Assembly: GCA_030431475.1 (NCBI GenBank)
Contig: JAUIJD010000003.1
Span: forward strand, 124,001 to 188,000
Length of the DNA stretch: 64,000 bases
Source of the DNA: Verrucomicrobiia bacterium
GTDB taxonomy: Bacteria > Verrucomicrobiota > Verrucomicrobiia > Verrucomicrobiales > Akkermansiaceae
Reading direction: 5' to 3'
A program made the translations under genes and the position numbers. Positions 25,778 through 34,581 of this stretch are shown piece after piece. Under the pieces are notes generated by a model. That model was given only the letters and a program-made list of their open reading frames with translations. It ran no database searches and had not been told where the DNA came from. Numbering within the stretch: the first letter of the stretch is position 1; each line of letters opens with the position of its first letter.

Positions 25778-27950
25778 TGTGTCGTATGTGACGGTGCTCT
25801 CGCTGGGCATCGTGATGCTGCTGTTGCTGATCAACACCTACAAGACGTCGATGCGCTCGCACGAGACCCAGCGGGACGTGACCTTGAGGGTCGACTACGA
25901 AACCAAGGAGGAGGCCGTGCTGCGGGCGATCGTGCCCATCACCGCGAACCGGGCGATGATGTGCATGCAGGATCAGTCGAATGAGGGCAACAACAGCTAC
26001 GAGCTGCGCTGGCAGCGGATTTTCCGGGCCGCCATCGACGAGGCCAACGGTAGTGGTTCCGTGGACAAGAATGTGCTCAGGGAGTTCGGCCTGGAGGATG
26101 CGCTCGTCGGCAACCCCGGCGACGCCCGGATCTACTCGTCGCAGACCTTCTGGGCCTTCGACGTGCGCAACCGCTACGCGATGCCGGGGATCAACCAGGA
26201 TTTCGGCATCGGCTTTCCGCCGCCTCTCGAGAGCGTGACCTCGCAGGTGAACGATCGGGATCATACCTGGCCGATCATCAGCTCGAAAAAGTACTACGGA
26301 GCCCTCGCCGCGGAGAAGGTCGGCGCGGCGGTGGCCGACTATCCGCAGTTCAACCTGATTCCTTATCCGAGGATCCGCTTCGGCTATGCCAAGCCCGGCG
26401 AGCCGTTCGTCGCGAAGCACAACTGGTGGTCGTTCCGGATGGATCTGGCCGCGCACCAGCGGGGGACGACCGACCTGGCCAAGCGCGAGCGCGACTTCGT
26501 GATCTCGATCTACGAGGTGCCCTCGCAGCTCGCCATTTCGGCGGAGGCCTTCACGGTGCTGGGCCAGCACGCCGATGGCAGCGACTGGGAGAACTTCACC
26601 ATTCAGGGAGGGGTCTTCGCCAGCCGCGCGAGGATTGCTTCGGGGCTTTCCCTGGAGCGCTTGTCCGGTCGTCACGGGGTCGAACTGGCGGCCGACACGG
26701 TGATCGGGGACAACCCGCTCTTCGGTGAGGACACCGACACCACGGCCTATGAGAACGGAGAGGGCGGTGGCATCGCCCCGAACCCCTTCGCACCGGGAGT
26801 CCGGGAAAGCTACGAGCTGGCGCACGGGAGCTTCATGCCGGTTTCACTCGCGTCGGAATCGGGGCGGGCGGCCTTCGTGCCGATCAACCGCGGCGTCGAG
26901 TTCTTCGATCGCTACGCGCACGATCCGGAATCGAACACCGTCTCGCCCACCACGTGGAACGAGTATTCGGTAGGAGCGCTGCAGTGTGCGATGAACCTCG
27001 ATATCACGGAGGTTGCCGACGCCGACTCGACCTTCCCCTCCGAGATCACCTTCCGCTACTTCAAGAATGGCTCGCGGGAGGAACTGGTGATCGACCTCGA
27101 GGAGGGCGACGATGCCGGTCTTCCTCCGGGCTACATCTATTGCGCGGATGAGAATGAGACAGTCTTCTTCGAGTATCCGGTCGACGTGGCCTACGGAAAG
27201 AACGGGGAATACTACTACGAGGAAGGCGTCACCGGAAACGTGACCTTCGACAACGCCCGGTTCGGCGACCCTCTGGTGGGGACGTTCAAGGCCGGCTACT
27301 ACCGCCCGAGCTTTCCCTTCGACCTGAAGCTGCTGCACGACACCAAGCCGTGTCTCGAGGTCTATCCGGAACGCCTTCCCGAGTTCCTCGGCCAGATCGG
27401 AGCGGACGGGCCGGAGGTGAATCACTCGATTTCGGTCAACGTCGACTACGTGGGAAGCGCCTACCTCCAGAAGCCGTCGATCCCGTGCACCGAACTGGAT
27501 TACGGCGTGATCCTCGACGAGTGCTCGGACCTCACGGCCTTCACCAAGGGCTTCTCCCTGGTGACGAATCTCCGGCTCTACATTGCCGACGATTTCAACA
27601 CGATGGAGACGACCGTGCCGGTGGGCAGCGGGCTGGCCTCACCCTTCTACCCGCCGTGCTCGCTATTCGCGCCCGAGAAGCGCTACGGGGCGGAGAACGA
27701 TCCCTACCGTCTCCGGCTCACCGGCCAGCTCGGCAGCCTCGCCGGAGGGGGGGATGCCGGGACGCAGTCGGTGCACCTGCTCGACCTCAAGACGGCGACC
27801 GAAACCGAAGTCGGGCACGACAAGATCGAGGTCAACCTGTCGCCGATCGAGCACCCGGCGGCCCTGCCGCCGGTGATGATGATGAACTGGCTCGTGGTGC
27901 TCGAGGAGCGCCACCGCGAACACTACGACTCGGCCAACGAGACGCCCTAG
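25740..27950 (+). CDS. Large pilin-like surface protein, cassette B
   Basis: A protein of 736 aa (TTG at 25734 possible). The leader and helix match cassette A (RKPRG, then YVSYVTVLSLGIVMLLLLIN). The exposed part is a diverged paralogue: islands such as FVAKHNWWSFRMDLA, YGKNGEYYYEEG and TFDNARFGDPLVGTFKAGYY are shared, while the first 150 residues after the helix and a segment near 325 (EDTDTTAYENGEGGG) differ or are inserted. The TAG stop is part of the CTAG at which a MITE-like element has inserted. Confidence 0.7.
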   Translation: MKIGNRNRKPRGYVSYVTVLSLGIVMLLLLINTYKTSMRSHETQRDVTLRVDYETKEEAVLRAIVPITANRAMMCMQDQSNEGNNSYELRWQRIFRAAIDEANGSGSVDKNVLREFGLEDALVGNPGDARIYSSQTFWAFDVRNRYAMPGINQDFGIGFPPPLESVTSQVNDRDHTWPIISSKKYYGALAAEKVGAAVADYPQFNLIPYPRIRFGYAKPGEPFVAKHNWWSFRMDLAAHQRGTTDLAKRERDFVISIYEVPSQLAISAEAFTVLGQHADGSDWENFTIQGGVFASRARIASGLSLERLSGRHGVELAADTVIGDNPLFGEDTDTTAYENGEGGGIAPNPFAPGVRESYELAHGSFMPVSLASESGRAAFVPINRGVEFFDRYAHDPESNTVSPTTWNEYSVGALQCAMNLDITEVADADSTFPSEITFRYFKNGSREELVIDLEEGDDAGLPPGYIYCADENETVFFEYPVDVAYGKNGEYYYEEGVTGNVTFDNARFGDPLVGTFKAGYYRPSFPFDLKLLHDTKPCLEVYPERLPEFLGQIGADGPEVNHSISVNVDYVGSAYLQKPSIPCTELDYGVILDECSDLTAFTKGFSLVTNLRLYIADDFNTMETTVPVGSGLASPFYPPCSLFAPEKRYGAENDPYRLRLTGQLGSLAGGGDAGTQSVHLLDLKTATETEVGHDKIEVNLSPIEHPAALPPVMMMNWLVVLEERHREHYDSANETP

Positions 27951-28159
27951 TGTCGTCCGCCAAGCAGACTGCACATCATGTGTTTTTGAAAGTTGAAGAG
28001 AAACAGCCGCTTCGCGGATTGGATGGGGAAACGATACGGCCTTTTCCCGAATTTCTGCGTTGCTCGTCGGTCGCGAATCTCGATTCGCTTCCTCCTCGCG
28101 CCTTGAACTTCGAAAAAACTCCGCATCGCATCACGCACCGTCCGCCTGGCGGACGACAC
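27950..28159 (-). mobile_element. 210-bp MITE-like element, copy 2, on shared stop codons
   Basis: The ends are GTGTCGTCCGCCAAGC and the complement of GTGTCGTCCGCCAGGC (15 of 16 identical). They are flanked by TA at 27948-27949 and 28160-28161, so the pre-insertion site reads CTAG. In reverse complement it aligns with the element at 10533-10742. The last base of the left TAG stop belongs to the element, and the TAG stop of the convergent gene starts at its right end. It carries no gene. Confidence 0.85.
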
Positions 28160-28863
28160 TAGTCTCCGGGGTAGAGGATGCGGCCGCAGTTTTCGCACTG
28201 GGTCACCTCGGTGCCCCCGGTGACCTTGATCAGCGTCGCGGGGATCAACTTGACGTGACAGCCGCCGCACTGGCCCTGCTGCACCTGCGCGACCGCTAGG
28301 CCGTTCTTCTTCTTCATCAGGCGGTCGTACAATCCATGGAGTTCGTCATCGATCTTGGCGACGGCCTCCTCCCGGAGTTGCCGGGATTCCTCGATCTCGG
28401 CTTCGAGGTTCCCGCGCCGGGAGGTGATGGCGGCGAGGTCCTCCTCGACCACCGTCCGGCTCTTGGCGAGCGCCGCCTCGGCGTCATCGAGCGTGGAGCG
28501 AAGTGCGTCGGCCTGCTCCATCAGCTCCAGCTGCTTCGTCTCGAGCCCGTCGATTTCGCCCTCGTAGCGTTCCACCTCGTGCCCGAGGGCCCGGAACTCC
28601 TCGTTCTTCCGCGTCTCGAACTGCTGCTGCTTGAGGCGGCCGATCGTTGTGCGGCGGGTTTCGATGTCGAGTTCGAGGTTCTTGGTGTCGACGGCGTTGC
28701 GCTGGAGGGCGGCCTTGGCGTCGGCGACGGCCTTCTCGTCACCGGCGAGGCGGCCTTTCGCCCGGGACTCCTCGGCGGGCAGGCCGTCGATCCGCTTCTG
28801 AAGTTCCATCAGCCGGCGGTCGCGGTCCTGAACCACGAGAAGATCCTCAATCGATGCGAGCAT
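28159..28863 (-). CDS. Coiled-coil protein with C-terminal C4 zinc ribbon
   Basis: A protein of 234 aa. Residues of about 10-190 form a long charged coiled-coil hairpin (LKQQQFETRKNEEFRAL). The end is a C4-type zinc ribbon: CGGCH near residue 200 and CENCGR near 225. This matches the CT398/DUF164 zinc-ribbon family, whose members are thought to bind nucleic acid or other partners; the exact function is unsettled. The last codon is followed by TAG inside the CTAG where a MITE-like element is inserted, so the stop has survived insertion. It is divergent from the next gene with a 74-bp gap. Confidence 0.85.
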   Translation of the reverse strand: MLASIEDLLVVQDRDRRLMELQKRIDGLPAEESRAKGRLAGDEKAVADAKAALQRNAVDTKNLELDIETRRTTIGRLKQQQFETRKNEEFRALGHEVERYEGEIDGLETKQLELMEQADALRSTLDDAEAALAKSRTVVEEDLAAITSRRGNLEAEIEESRQLREEAVAKIDDELHGLYDRLMKKKNGLAVAQVQQGQCGGCHVKLIPATLIKVTGGTEVTQCENCGRILYPGD

Positions 28864-28937
28864 GGCGGGTTCGTAGCGGCTTCGCCCGCCGCGGGCAAGC
28901 CCGGGACGGGTGTTGCATTCTCCGGAGGGTCGGGGCC

Positions 28938-30566
28938 ATGCTGGTGGTGCTGATGGACGACCCGACCCCCGAGACCGAAATGGTGACGATCCGCTGCCCC
29001 GGTTGCGGGCAGCGATTCAAGGTTGGTCCCGAATTGGAGGGGCGGATGGTCGAGTGCGGAACCTGCGACCATCGCTTCCGGGTGGAGGAGAGCGTGATGA
29101 TCCGCGCAAAGAAATTCTATCCGGGCGAGCGCCGGGATCCGTCGCTGCAGCGCTTCAGCCGGGTGCCCCTCCGAAGCGGGCCCCAGCCCGATTTCGATAC
29201 CGTCGATCCTCCCCCGGATCCGAGTCCGCAGGCCATGGTCGAGCCAATTTCGCCGCTGCGGGTCATCCTTGGATTCGCCGGGGTCACGGGCGCGGTCATC
29301 GTCGCCCTCGTCCTGATGTTCGGCGGCTCCCCCGGCGGGATGCTCGACGGAGCGCCGATGGCCAAGCGGCTCATTCTCGGAGGATTCACCGCGGGCATCG
29401 CCTGGGTGCTGCTGTTCCTGGCAAATCCCACCCAGAGGATGAAGGCGGTGCTGGGAGGCGCGGCGATCGCGGCGGTGCTCCTCTCGCTGCCCTTCCTGTT
29501 CACCCAGGGGCTGCCCTCTGAGGATGGCACTCCGGAGACGGTCGCGGGTCCCGATGGTCCGGTGGAGGAAGAGGGGGCGGAGGCCGGTGGTCCGGGTGAT
29601 GACGCCTTTGCCGAGCTCAAGAAGGAGATGGGCTACAACAAGATGGCGGAGGCGCTTGAGACCTACGGCATCGATGGCGAGAGCCAGGGGAAGACCGCGG
29701 TGGGCATCTGGCTTCGGGATACGCGTCTCTACAACAAGGAACAGATCGTCGACTACCTGATGCGCGCGACCGGGGCCGGGGAGCGCTCGTGGGCCTACTC
29801 CCGGCCGCCGTCGGATTACCTGATGGTGCTCTACGACGTCAGCCCCGACCTCGGGCGGATCCGCAAGCTCTGCGAGCGTTTCGGGACCGTGCCCCGGGTG
29901 ATCCGCGAGTTGCAGGTGATCGAGGTGTTCGTCGACAACGAGCGTTTCGTCCAGGGGCCGCTGGCGAAGCTCCAGAATCCGGAGGACCCGTCGTTCTACG
30001 AACTGAATCGCCGCGAGCTGGACAGCATCGACCTCCACCGCGCCAGCGCGGCGGTGAAGCGCCTCAGCGCCGTCGAGCCGCGGCTGTTCCGGACCGACAT
30101 CGTCCGGCGGATGCTGGAGCTGTTCCGTGAGGGGGATCTGGACATGAAGCGCGAGGTGGCACGGGCGCTCATCGTGTGGGCGCAGCCCGAGGATGGGGCG
30201 GTCGCGCTGGTGCGCGACGAGGTCCGCTCCCGCACGAATGCGGATGAGCCGGTGCCCGGGGTGTTCGTGGAGTTTCTGGTCAAGAACCGGGACGCCGAAT
30301 CGGTTCCGCTGATCCACGAGTTGTGGATGAAGGAGGCGTCGGAATGGGAGGCGGTCTACGGAGACATGGGCGGGATGGTGGAGGATCGCCTCCTGGAAGG
30401 ATTCGCCGACCTCGAGCCGCGCCAGCAGATGTCGGCAGCCCGTCTTCTCGGACGGGTCGGAACCGGAAAGAGCGTCGGTCCGCTTGAAGCGGTGCTGCCG
30501 GACGCGGTTCCCGAACTCCGAGTCACCATCGAGCAGGCGATTCGTTCCATCGAAGGCCGCGAGTAA
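28938..30566 (+). CDS. Zinc-ribbon membrane protein with helical repeats
   Basis: A protein of 542 aa. The ATG at 28938 follows GGAGGG at good spacing; an ATG at 28953 is also possible. Residues of about 17-45 form an MJ0042-type zinc ribbon (CPGCGQRF ... CGTCDHRF). Three or four hydrophobic helices lie between about 105 and 200 (VILGFAGVTGAVIVALVLMF). An acidic linker leads to a helical C-terminal half with HEAT-like character (SAARLLGRVGTGKSVGPLEAV). I do not know a function; verrucomicrobial proteins of this layout are usually annotated as hypothetical. Confidence 0.7.
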   Translation: MLVVLMDDPTPETEMVTIRCPGCGQRFKVGPELEGRMVECGTCDHRFRVEESVMIRAKKFYPGERRDPSLQRFSRVPLRSGPQPDFDTVDPPPDPSPQAMVEPISPLRVILGFAGVTGAVIVALVLMFGGSPGGMLDGAPMAKRLILGGFTAGIAWVLLFLANPTQRMKAVLGGAAIAAVLLSLPFLFTQGLPSEDGTPETVAGPDGPVEEEGAEAGGPGDDAFAELKKEMGYNKMAEALETYGIDGESQGKTAVGIWLRDTRLYNKEQIVDYLMRATGAGERSWAYSRPPSDYLMVLYDVSPDLGRIRKLCERFGTVPRVIRELQVIEVFVDNERFVQGPLAKLQNPEDPSFYELNRRELDSIDLHRASAAVKRLSAVEPRLFRTDIVRRMLELFREGDLDMKREVARALIVWAQPEDGAVALVRDEVRSRTNADEPVPGVFVEFLVKNRDAESVPLIHELWMKEASEWEAVYGDMGGMVEDRLLEGFADLEPRQQMSAARLLGRVGTGKSVGPLEAVLPDAVPELRVTIEQAIRSIEGRE

Positions 30567-30609
30567 GGTGCCGAACGCTCACTCCGGACCTCCCTGCTCT
30601 CCATCGCAA

Positions 30610-30693
30610 GCCACCGTGGCGGAATCGGTAGACGCCGCGGACTTAAAATCCGCTGACCGCAAGGTCGTGAGGGTTCGAGTCCCTCCGGTGGCA
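30610..30693 (+). tRNA. tRNA-Leu, anticodon UAA
   Basis: The acceptor strands GCCACCG and CGGTGGC pair fully, with discriminator A. The anticodon stem GCGGA/TCCGC carries the loop CTTAAAA, giving anticodon TAA (Leu). The T arm has GGGTTCGAGTCCC. A long variable arm (TGACCGCAAGGTCG) is typical of class II tRNA-Leu. CCA is not encoded. It lies between the zinc-ribbon gene and exbD. Confidence 0.97.
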
Positions 30694-30774
30694 CTCCTTG
30701 AACGTCGCCGAACGGGCCGACCGGCCCGGCTTTGATCCAAGAGACCGGAGCGCCGGGCCGTTGCCACCGTCGAA

Positions 30775-31215
30775 ATGAAAGTTCCCAATCTGGATCGCGA
30801 CGGCGAAAGCCCCCGGAGCGGAGTCGCCTCAATGGTCGACATCGCCTTTCTGCTGCTGGTGTTCTTCCTGGTGGCGACCACCATCATGCCCCGGGAGAGG
30901 GACCTGTTCCTGGAAGTCCCACGACCCGGGACGCAGGTGGAGGCGCCACCCTTGCCGATCGTTCTCGAACTCACCGGCGACGGCACGGTGTGGTGGGGAG
31001 AAGGGGCGAGCCGGATGCCGGTGGAGGCTCAGGGTCGGGAGATGCCGGGTCTGCTGGCGCTGCTGAAGCCGGTGGTCGCCGGGATGCGTGCCGGGAACGA
31101 AGACGAGCCGCCGGTAATGCTGAAGGTCGCGGACGGCGTGTCCCAGCAGCGCTTCGTAGACCTGCTCAACGCGCTGAATGCCTGCGAGGTGCGGACCGTC
31201 GGGATGATCGATTGA
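30775..31215 (+). CDS. ExbD/TolR-family biopolymer transport protein
   Basis: A protein of 146 aa with the ExbD layout: a short cytoplasmic N-terminus, one helix (MVDIAFLLLVFFLVATTIM) containing the proton-path Asp in MVDIAF, and a periplasmic domain of about 95 residues ending in a VxxLLNALNACEVRTVGM pattern. ExbD/TolR subunits work with ExbB/TolQ to couple proton flow to TonB or Tol work at the outer membrane. No ExbB partner is adjacent, so either it lies elsewhere or this copy is solitary. It is convergent with the SHD1-like gene, 12 bp away. Confidence 0.88.
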   Translation: MKVPNLDRDGESPRSGVASMVDIAFLLLVFFLVATTIMPRERDLFLEVPRPGTQVEAPPLPIVLELTGDGTVWWGEGASRMPVEAQGREMPGLLALLKPVVAGMRAGNEDEPPVMLKVADGVSQQRFVDLLNALNACEVRTVGMID

Positions 31216-31227
31216 AGCTGGCGGCGC

Positions 31228-31971
31228 TCACGGGGTGCGCTGCGGCTCGATCGATTCGGTGGTGAAGCGGACGACCACCTGATACTTGTCCCCCTGCATC
31301 GAGGTCCCGAGCAGGGCAGAGCCGCCGCCCTCGAGGCGCCACAGGTGGGAGGCGAGGAAGAGGTCGTTCTGGAGGTCGCTCTTCTTGGGATACTGGCCCG
31401 CCTGAAGGGGCTTGCCGTGGAGTTGGGTCAGTACTTTGGAAAGCTCGCTCCAGTTGTCCATGAGGCTGGAGCTGTAGGACTCGCCGCCCAGGGACTGGGT
31501 CTGGAGGCTGACCTCGTCGAGGGTCTGGCCGGGTGACCAGTCGAAGTAGAGTTCGCACTGGAGTCCACCGATCCGTTCACGCGTCCGGAAGGTGCCGTTC
31601 AGGCCGAGGCGGCCGAAGAAGGTCTCATCGACCGTGGACTCGACGAACTTGCTCGCCTTGAGCTTGGCCTCGACCTCCTTGCGGGTGTCGCCGAAGCAGA
31701 GCGTGTCGAACACCGCGTTCGCGTTCTGCTCGGGTTCCGGCGTCTCCGGCAGGTCGCGCTCGGCGAGCCAGTTGCGGTCGTCGGGGTGGAGCTTCTCGAG
31801 CTCGAGGTTGAAGAGCTGGCCGTCGTCGCGGCGGATCGAAACCCGGTGGTGGTCGTGGGACACGTACTCGCCCCGGAACGAAGCGGAGCCTTCGGCGTTC
31901 TGCCAGGTGCGGGTTTCCGCCTGGAGCGTCAGCGCGGGGACGAGAAGGAGCAGGGAAGAGAGACGGAGCAT
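31228..31971 (-). CDS. Exported protein with SHD1-like N-terminal domain
   Basis: A protein of 247 aa. A signal peptide (LRLSSLLLLVPALTLQA) precedes an SHD1-like segment (residues about 20-70: RTWQNAEGSASFRGEYV ... LEKLHPDDRNWL), a small domain frequent in exported Planctomycete and Verrucomicrobia proteins. The remaining 170 residues, starting FDTLCFGDTRKEVEAKLKAS, resemble a periplasmic domain without a named family. Its role is unknown; the N-terminal domain may bind a polymer or partner. Confidence 0.7.
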   Translation of the reverse strand: MLRLSSLLLLVPALTLQAETRTWQNAEGSASFRGEYVSHDHHRVSIRRDDGQLFNLELEKLHPDDRNWLAERDLPETPEPEQNANAVFDTLCFGDTRKEVEAKLKASKFVESTVDETFFGRLGLNGTFRTRERIGGLQCELYFDWSPGQTLDEVSLQTQSLGGESYSSSLMDNWSELSKVLTQLHGKPLQAGQYPKKSDLQNDLFLASHLWRLEGGGSALLGTSMQGDKYQVVVRFTTESIEPQRTP

Positions 31972-32094
31972 GGGCGAGGATACGATCGGCGGTTGGGGAA
32001 GTCTACGGCGGGAACACCGCGAGATGTCACGAGAGAAGCCCGTGAAACCCCACGCTTGGGGAAAGTACGCGGTGGAAGGGCGGGATTCCGGGCG

Positions 32095-32130
32095 AAAAAA
32101 ATCCCGGCAACGCGGAAGCGCTGCCGGGAT
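32095..32130 (-). terminator. Rho-independent terminator
   Basis: On the minus strand, ATCCCGGCA and TGCCGGGAT form a nine-base-pair stem, followed by a run of six or more T. It lies 25 bp after the stop of the TIGR04073-like gene, which it should terminate. Confidence 0.8.
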
Positions 32131-32154
32131 GAGAGGGATCCGGAAGTCCGGCGA

Positions 32155-32586
32155 TTACCACTTCTGCGAGCGGGAGTGGCGGAAGTAGGTCTCGAAGCCC
32201 AGTTCCGGCGGGAACTCCGAAAGGCCGTCGTGCGGATTCATTTCGATCCGGTTGTCGGTGCCGCACTTCTCGTACGGGGGCTTGAAGGTGCCGCGGTAGG
32301 TCGGGCAGGTGAAGGTGAACAGCTCGTAGAAGCCGTAGCCGAGGCGACGCAGCGCGCGGCCGGTGCCGTCGACCGCACCGTAGGAGTAGCCGGCCTTGCG
32401 ACCGTAGTCGTCGGTCTTGCGGACGATCTGCTCGGGAATCTCGATGAATCCGTAGAGGATGTTGCTGAGCGCGCGGCCGAGCTTGCGGGTCGCCGTGTAG
32501 GTCGAACCGGGAGGGGCTTGGATGTCGGCGGCGGCGATGCCGCCGAGCGCGAGAAAGGCAGTAGCGAGCAGGACGAGTTTTTTCAT
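32155..32586 (-). CDS. Exosortase-system-associated protein, TIGR04073-like
   Basis: A protein of 143 aa with a signal peptide (MKKLVLLATAFLALGGIAAA). The mature region begins TATRKLGRALSNILYGFIEI followed by PEQIV, the hallmark of the TIGR04073 family, found in PVC genomes that also carry exosortase/PEP-CTERM systems. The molecular function is unknown. No exosortase or PEP-CTERM protein is visible in this window. It has its own terminator and is a single-gene unit between the SHD1-like gene and serA. Confidence 0.7.
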   Translation of the reverse strand: MKKLVLLATAFLALGGIAAADIQAPPGSTYTATRKLGRALSNILYGFIEIPEQIVRKTDDYGRKAGYSYGAVDGTGRALRRLGYGFYELFTFTCPTYRGTFKPPYEKCGTDNRIEMNPHDGLSEFPPELGFETYFRHSRSQKW

Positions 32587-32657
32587 GATGCTTGGCGGAG
32601 TTTTTCCGTTCGGGCGGGACTTGGCAACGGGAAAGTTTGGCAGGTTGTGCGTTGGCT

Positions 32658-34262
32658 TTACAGTGTAATGCCGGTCCCGTGCAGGACCCCCGGGATGGCC
32701 CGCACGCGTTCCATGATGTCCTCGGACAGGGGGGCGTCGACCTCGATGATGGTCAGCGCGTTGCCGGCGGACTTGTTGCGGGCGAGCGAGAGGTTGGCGA
32801 TGTTCTGCCCGGCCTCGCCGAGGAGGGTGCCGACGGCGCCGACGATGCCCGGGCGGTCGTCGTTGCGGACGATGAGGAAGTGGCCCCGGATGTGCGTGTC
32901 GACGAACAGGCGGTCGATTTCCACGATGCGGGGGCTCTTGCCGATGATGGTGCCGGCGACGCGGAAGCGTTCGTCGCCCTTGCGCAGTTCGGCGACGAGG
33001 AGTTCGTTGTATTCGGTGCGGGCGTTGATGGTCGACTCGACGAGGTCGATCCCCATTTCGGCGGCGACGGCGGGGGCGTTGACGATGTTGACCTGACCGT
33101 CCGGACGGGCGGCCTCGAGCAGGGAGGTGAGCGCGGTGCGGGCGACCAGGGCGGTGTCCTTCTTCGCGAGGGGACCGTGGTAGGAAATCCTCAGCGCGTC
33201 CGGGTTCGCGGGGCCGAGTTTGGCCAGCATGCGGCCGAGCGCGGTGCCGATGTCGAGGAAGGGGCCGACCTCGCTGAGCGTCGAGGCGTCGAGCGAGGGC
33301 ATGTTGATCGCATTGCGGATCTCGCCGGTGGCGAGGTAGTCGCGGATCTGTTCGGCGACCTGGATTCCGACGTTCTCCTGGGCCTCGTGGGTCGAGGCGC
33401 CGAGGTGCGGGGTGAAGGCCACGTGCTTGCCCAGCGTGAAGAGGGGGTGGTCGGCGGACGGCGGTTCGTCCTCGAACACATCGAGGGCGCAGCCGGCGAT
33501 GTGGCCGGCGTCGATGGCGGCCTTCAGGGCCGTTTCCTCGATCAGGCCGCCGCGGGCGCAGTTGACGACGATGGCGCCCTTGTTGAGGAGCGCGAGCCGG
33601 TCGGCGTTGAGAAGGTGGCGCGTCTCGTCGGTCATCGGCACGTGCAGCGTCACGAAATCCGCGCCGCGCAGCGCGTCGTCGGGCGATTCGGCCAGCTCGA
33701 CCTTGAGTTCGTCCGCCCGGTTCTGGGTCAGGAACGGGTCGTAGGCGGCGACGGTCATGTTGAAGGCCTGCGCGCGCTTGGCGAACTCGGTGCCGATGCG
33801 GCCCATGCCGATCACCGCGAGGCGTTTGCCGTTGAGCTCGATGCCGGCGTAGGCCTTGCGGGCGGCCTTGAACTCACCCTTGAGCACCTCGGCGTGGGCC
33901 GGGGCGATGTTGCGGGCGCAGGAGAGCATCAGCGTGAACGCGTGCTCGGCGGTCGAGACCGTATTGCCGGTGGGCGTGTTCATCACGATCACGCCGTGAT
34001 CGGTGGCGGCCTGGCGGTCGATGTTGTCGACGCCGACACCCGCCCGGCCGACCGCACGCAGTTTTTTCGCGGCCTTGAAGACCTCGCCCGTCACCTTGGT
34101 CTGGGAGCGAACGACCAACGCATCGTAGTCGCCGATGATTTTCAGCAGCTCCTCGGGCGGGAGGCCCGTATTGACATCGACGGAGATGTCGGGATGCGCG
34201 GCGAGGGCATCGACGCCCTTGTCCGAGATCGGGTCCGAAACGAGTACGCGGTAACTGGCCAT
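32658..34262 (-). CDS. serA: D-3-phosphoglycerate dehydrogenase
   Basis: A protein of 534 aa from the ATG at 34262 (the open frame upstream is ignored). It catalyses the first committed step of serine synthesis, oxidising 3-phosphoglycerate with NAD. Visible motifs are VGRAGVGVDNID, the Rossmann AVIGMGRIGTEFA, the catalytic Arg in NCARGGLI, Glu in FEDEPP and His in FTPHLGAST. Residues of about 320-450 form the intervening domain and the last 75 form an ACT domain (LIVRNDDRPGIVGAVGTLLG), so this is the long form. It is divergent from ilvD across 319 bp. Confidence 0.95.
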   Translation of the reverse strand: MASYRVLVSDPISDKGVDALAAHPDISVDVNTGLPPEELLKIIGDYDALVVRSQTKVTGEVFKAAKKLRAVGRAGVGVDNIDRQAATDHGVIVMNTPTGNTVSTAEHAFTLMLSCARNIAPAHAEVLKGEFKAARKAYAGIELNGKRLAVIGMGRIGTEFAKRAQAFNMTVAAYDPFLTQNRADELKVELAESPDDALRGADFVTLHVPMTDETRHLLNADRLALLNKGAIVVNCARGGLIEETALKAAIDAGHIAGCALDVFEDEPPSADHPLFTLGKHVAFTPHLGASTHEAQENVGIQVAEQIRDYLATGEIRNAINMPSLDASTLSEVGPFLDIGTALGRMLAKLGPANPDALRISYHGPLAKKDTALVARTALTSLLEAARPDGQVNIVNAPAVAAEMGIDLVESTINARTEYNELLVAELRKGDERFRVAGTIIGKSPRIVEIDRLFVDTHIRGHFLIVRNDDRPGIVGAVGTLLGEAGQNIANLSLARNKSAGNALTIIEVDAPLSEDIMERVRAIPGVLHGTGITL

Positions 34263-34581
34263 GACGGCGCGGCCATAGGGCGGGCGGGCCCCGCTTGCAA
34301 GCACCGCCCGTCGCGATCCTGTCAACGGCGGACGCCGGGCCCGGAAAAAAGTTCGCCCCTGACCGATCTCCATCCCCATCGCCTCCGTTTCTGGGTTTTG
34401 GTGCCGACGAATCGGCGGGCCGGAGTGGATGGGAATTTCGAGTCGGATCAGGGGCGATTCATGCAAGAAACGCGGTATTTACATCCGATGGTCATCGCCA
34501 TTACGCAAGGAAAAACATCGAGGGATTGCCGGTGACGCGGCGGCACGGCGTCCGCCTTGACGCTGCGGCGGGCGGAAAAGC
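34263..34581. promoter_or_regulatory. Divergent intergenic region between serA and ilvD
   Basis: This 319-bp stretch separates two divergent amino-acid biosynthesis genes and should hold both promoters. A perfect 10-bp inverted pair TCGCCCCTGA/TCAGGGGCGA lies at 34353-34362 and 34448-34457 and may be a regulatory site. No gene or clear -35/-10 pair is visible. Confidence 0.4.
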
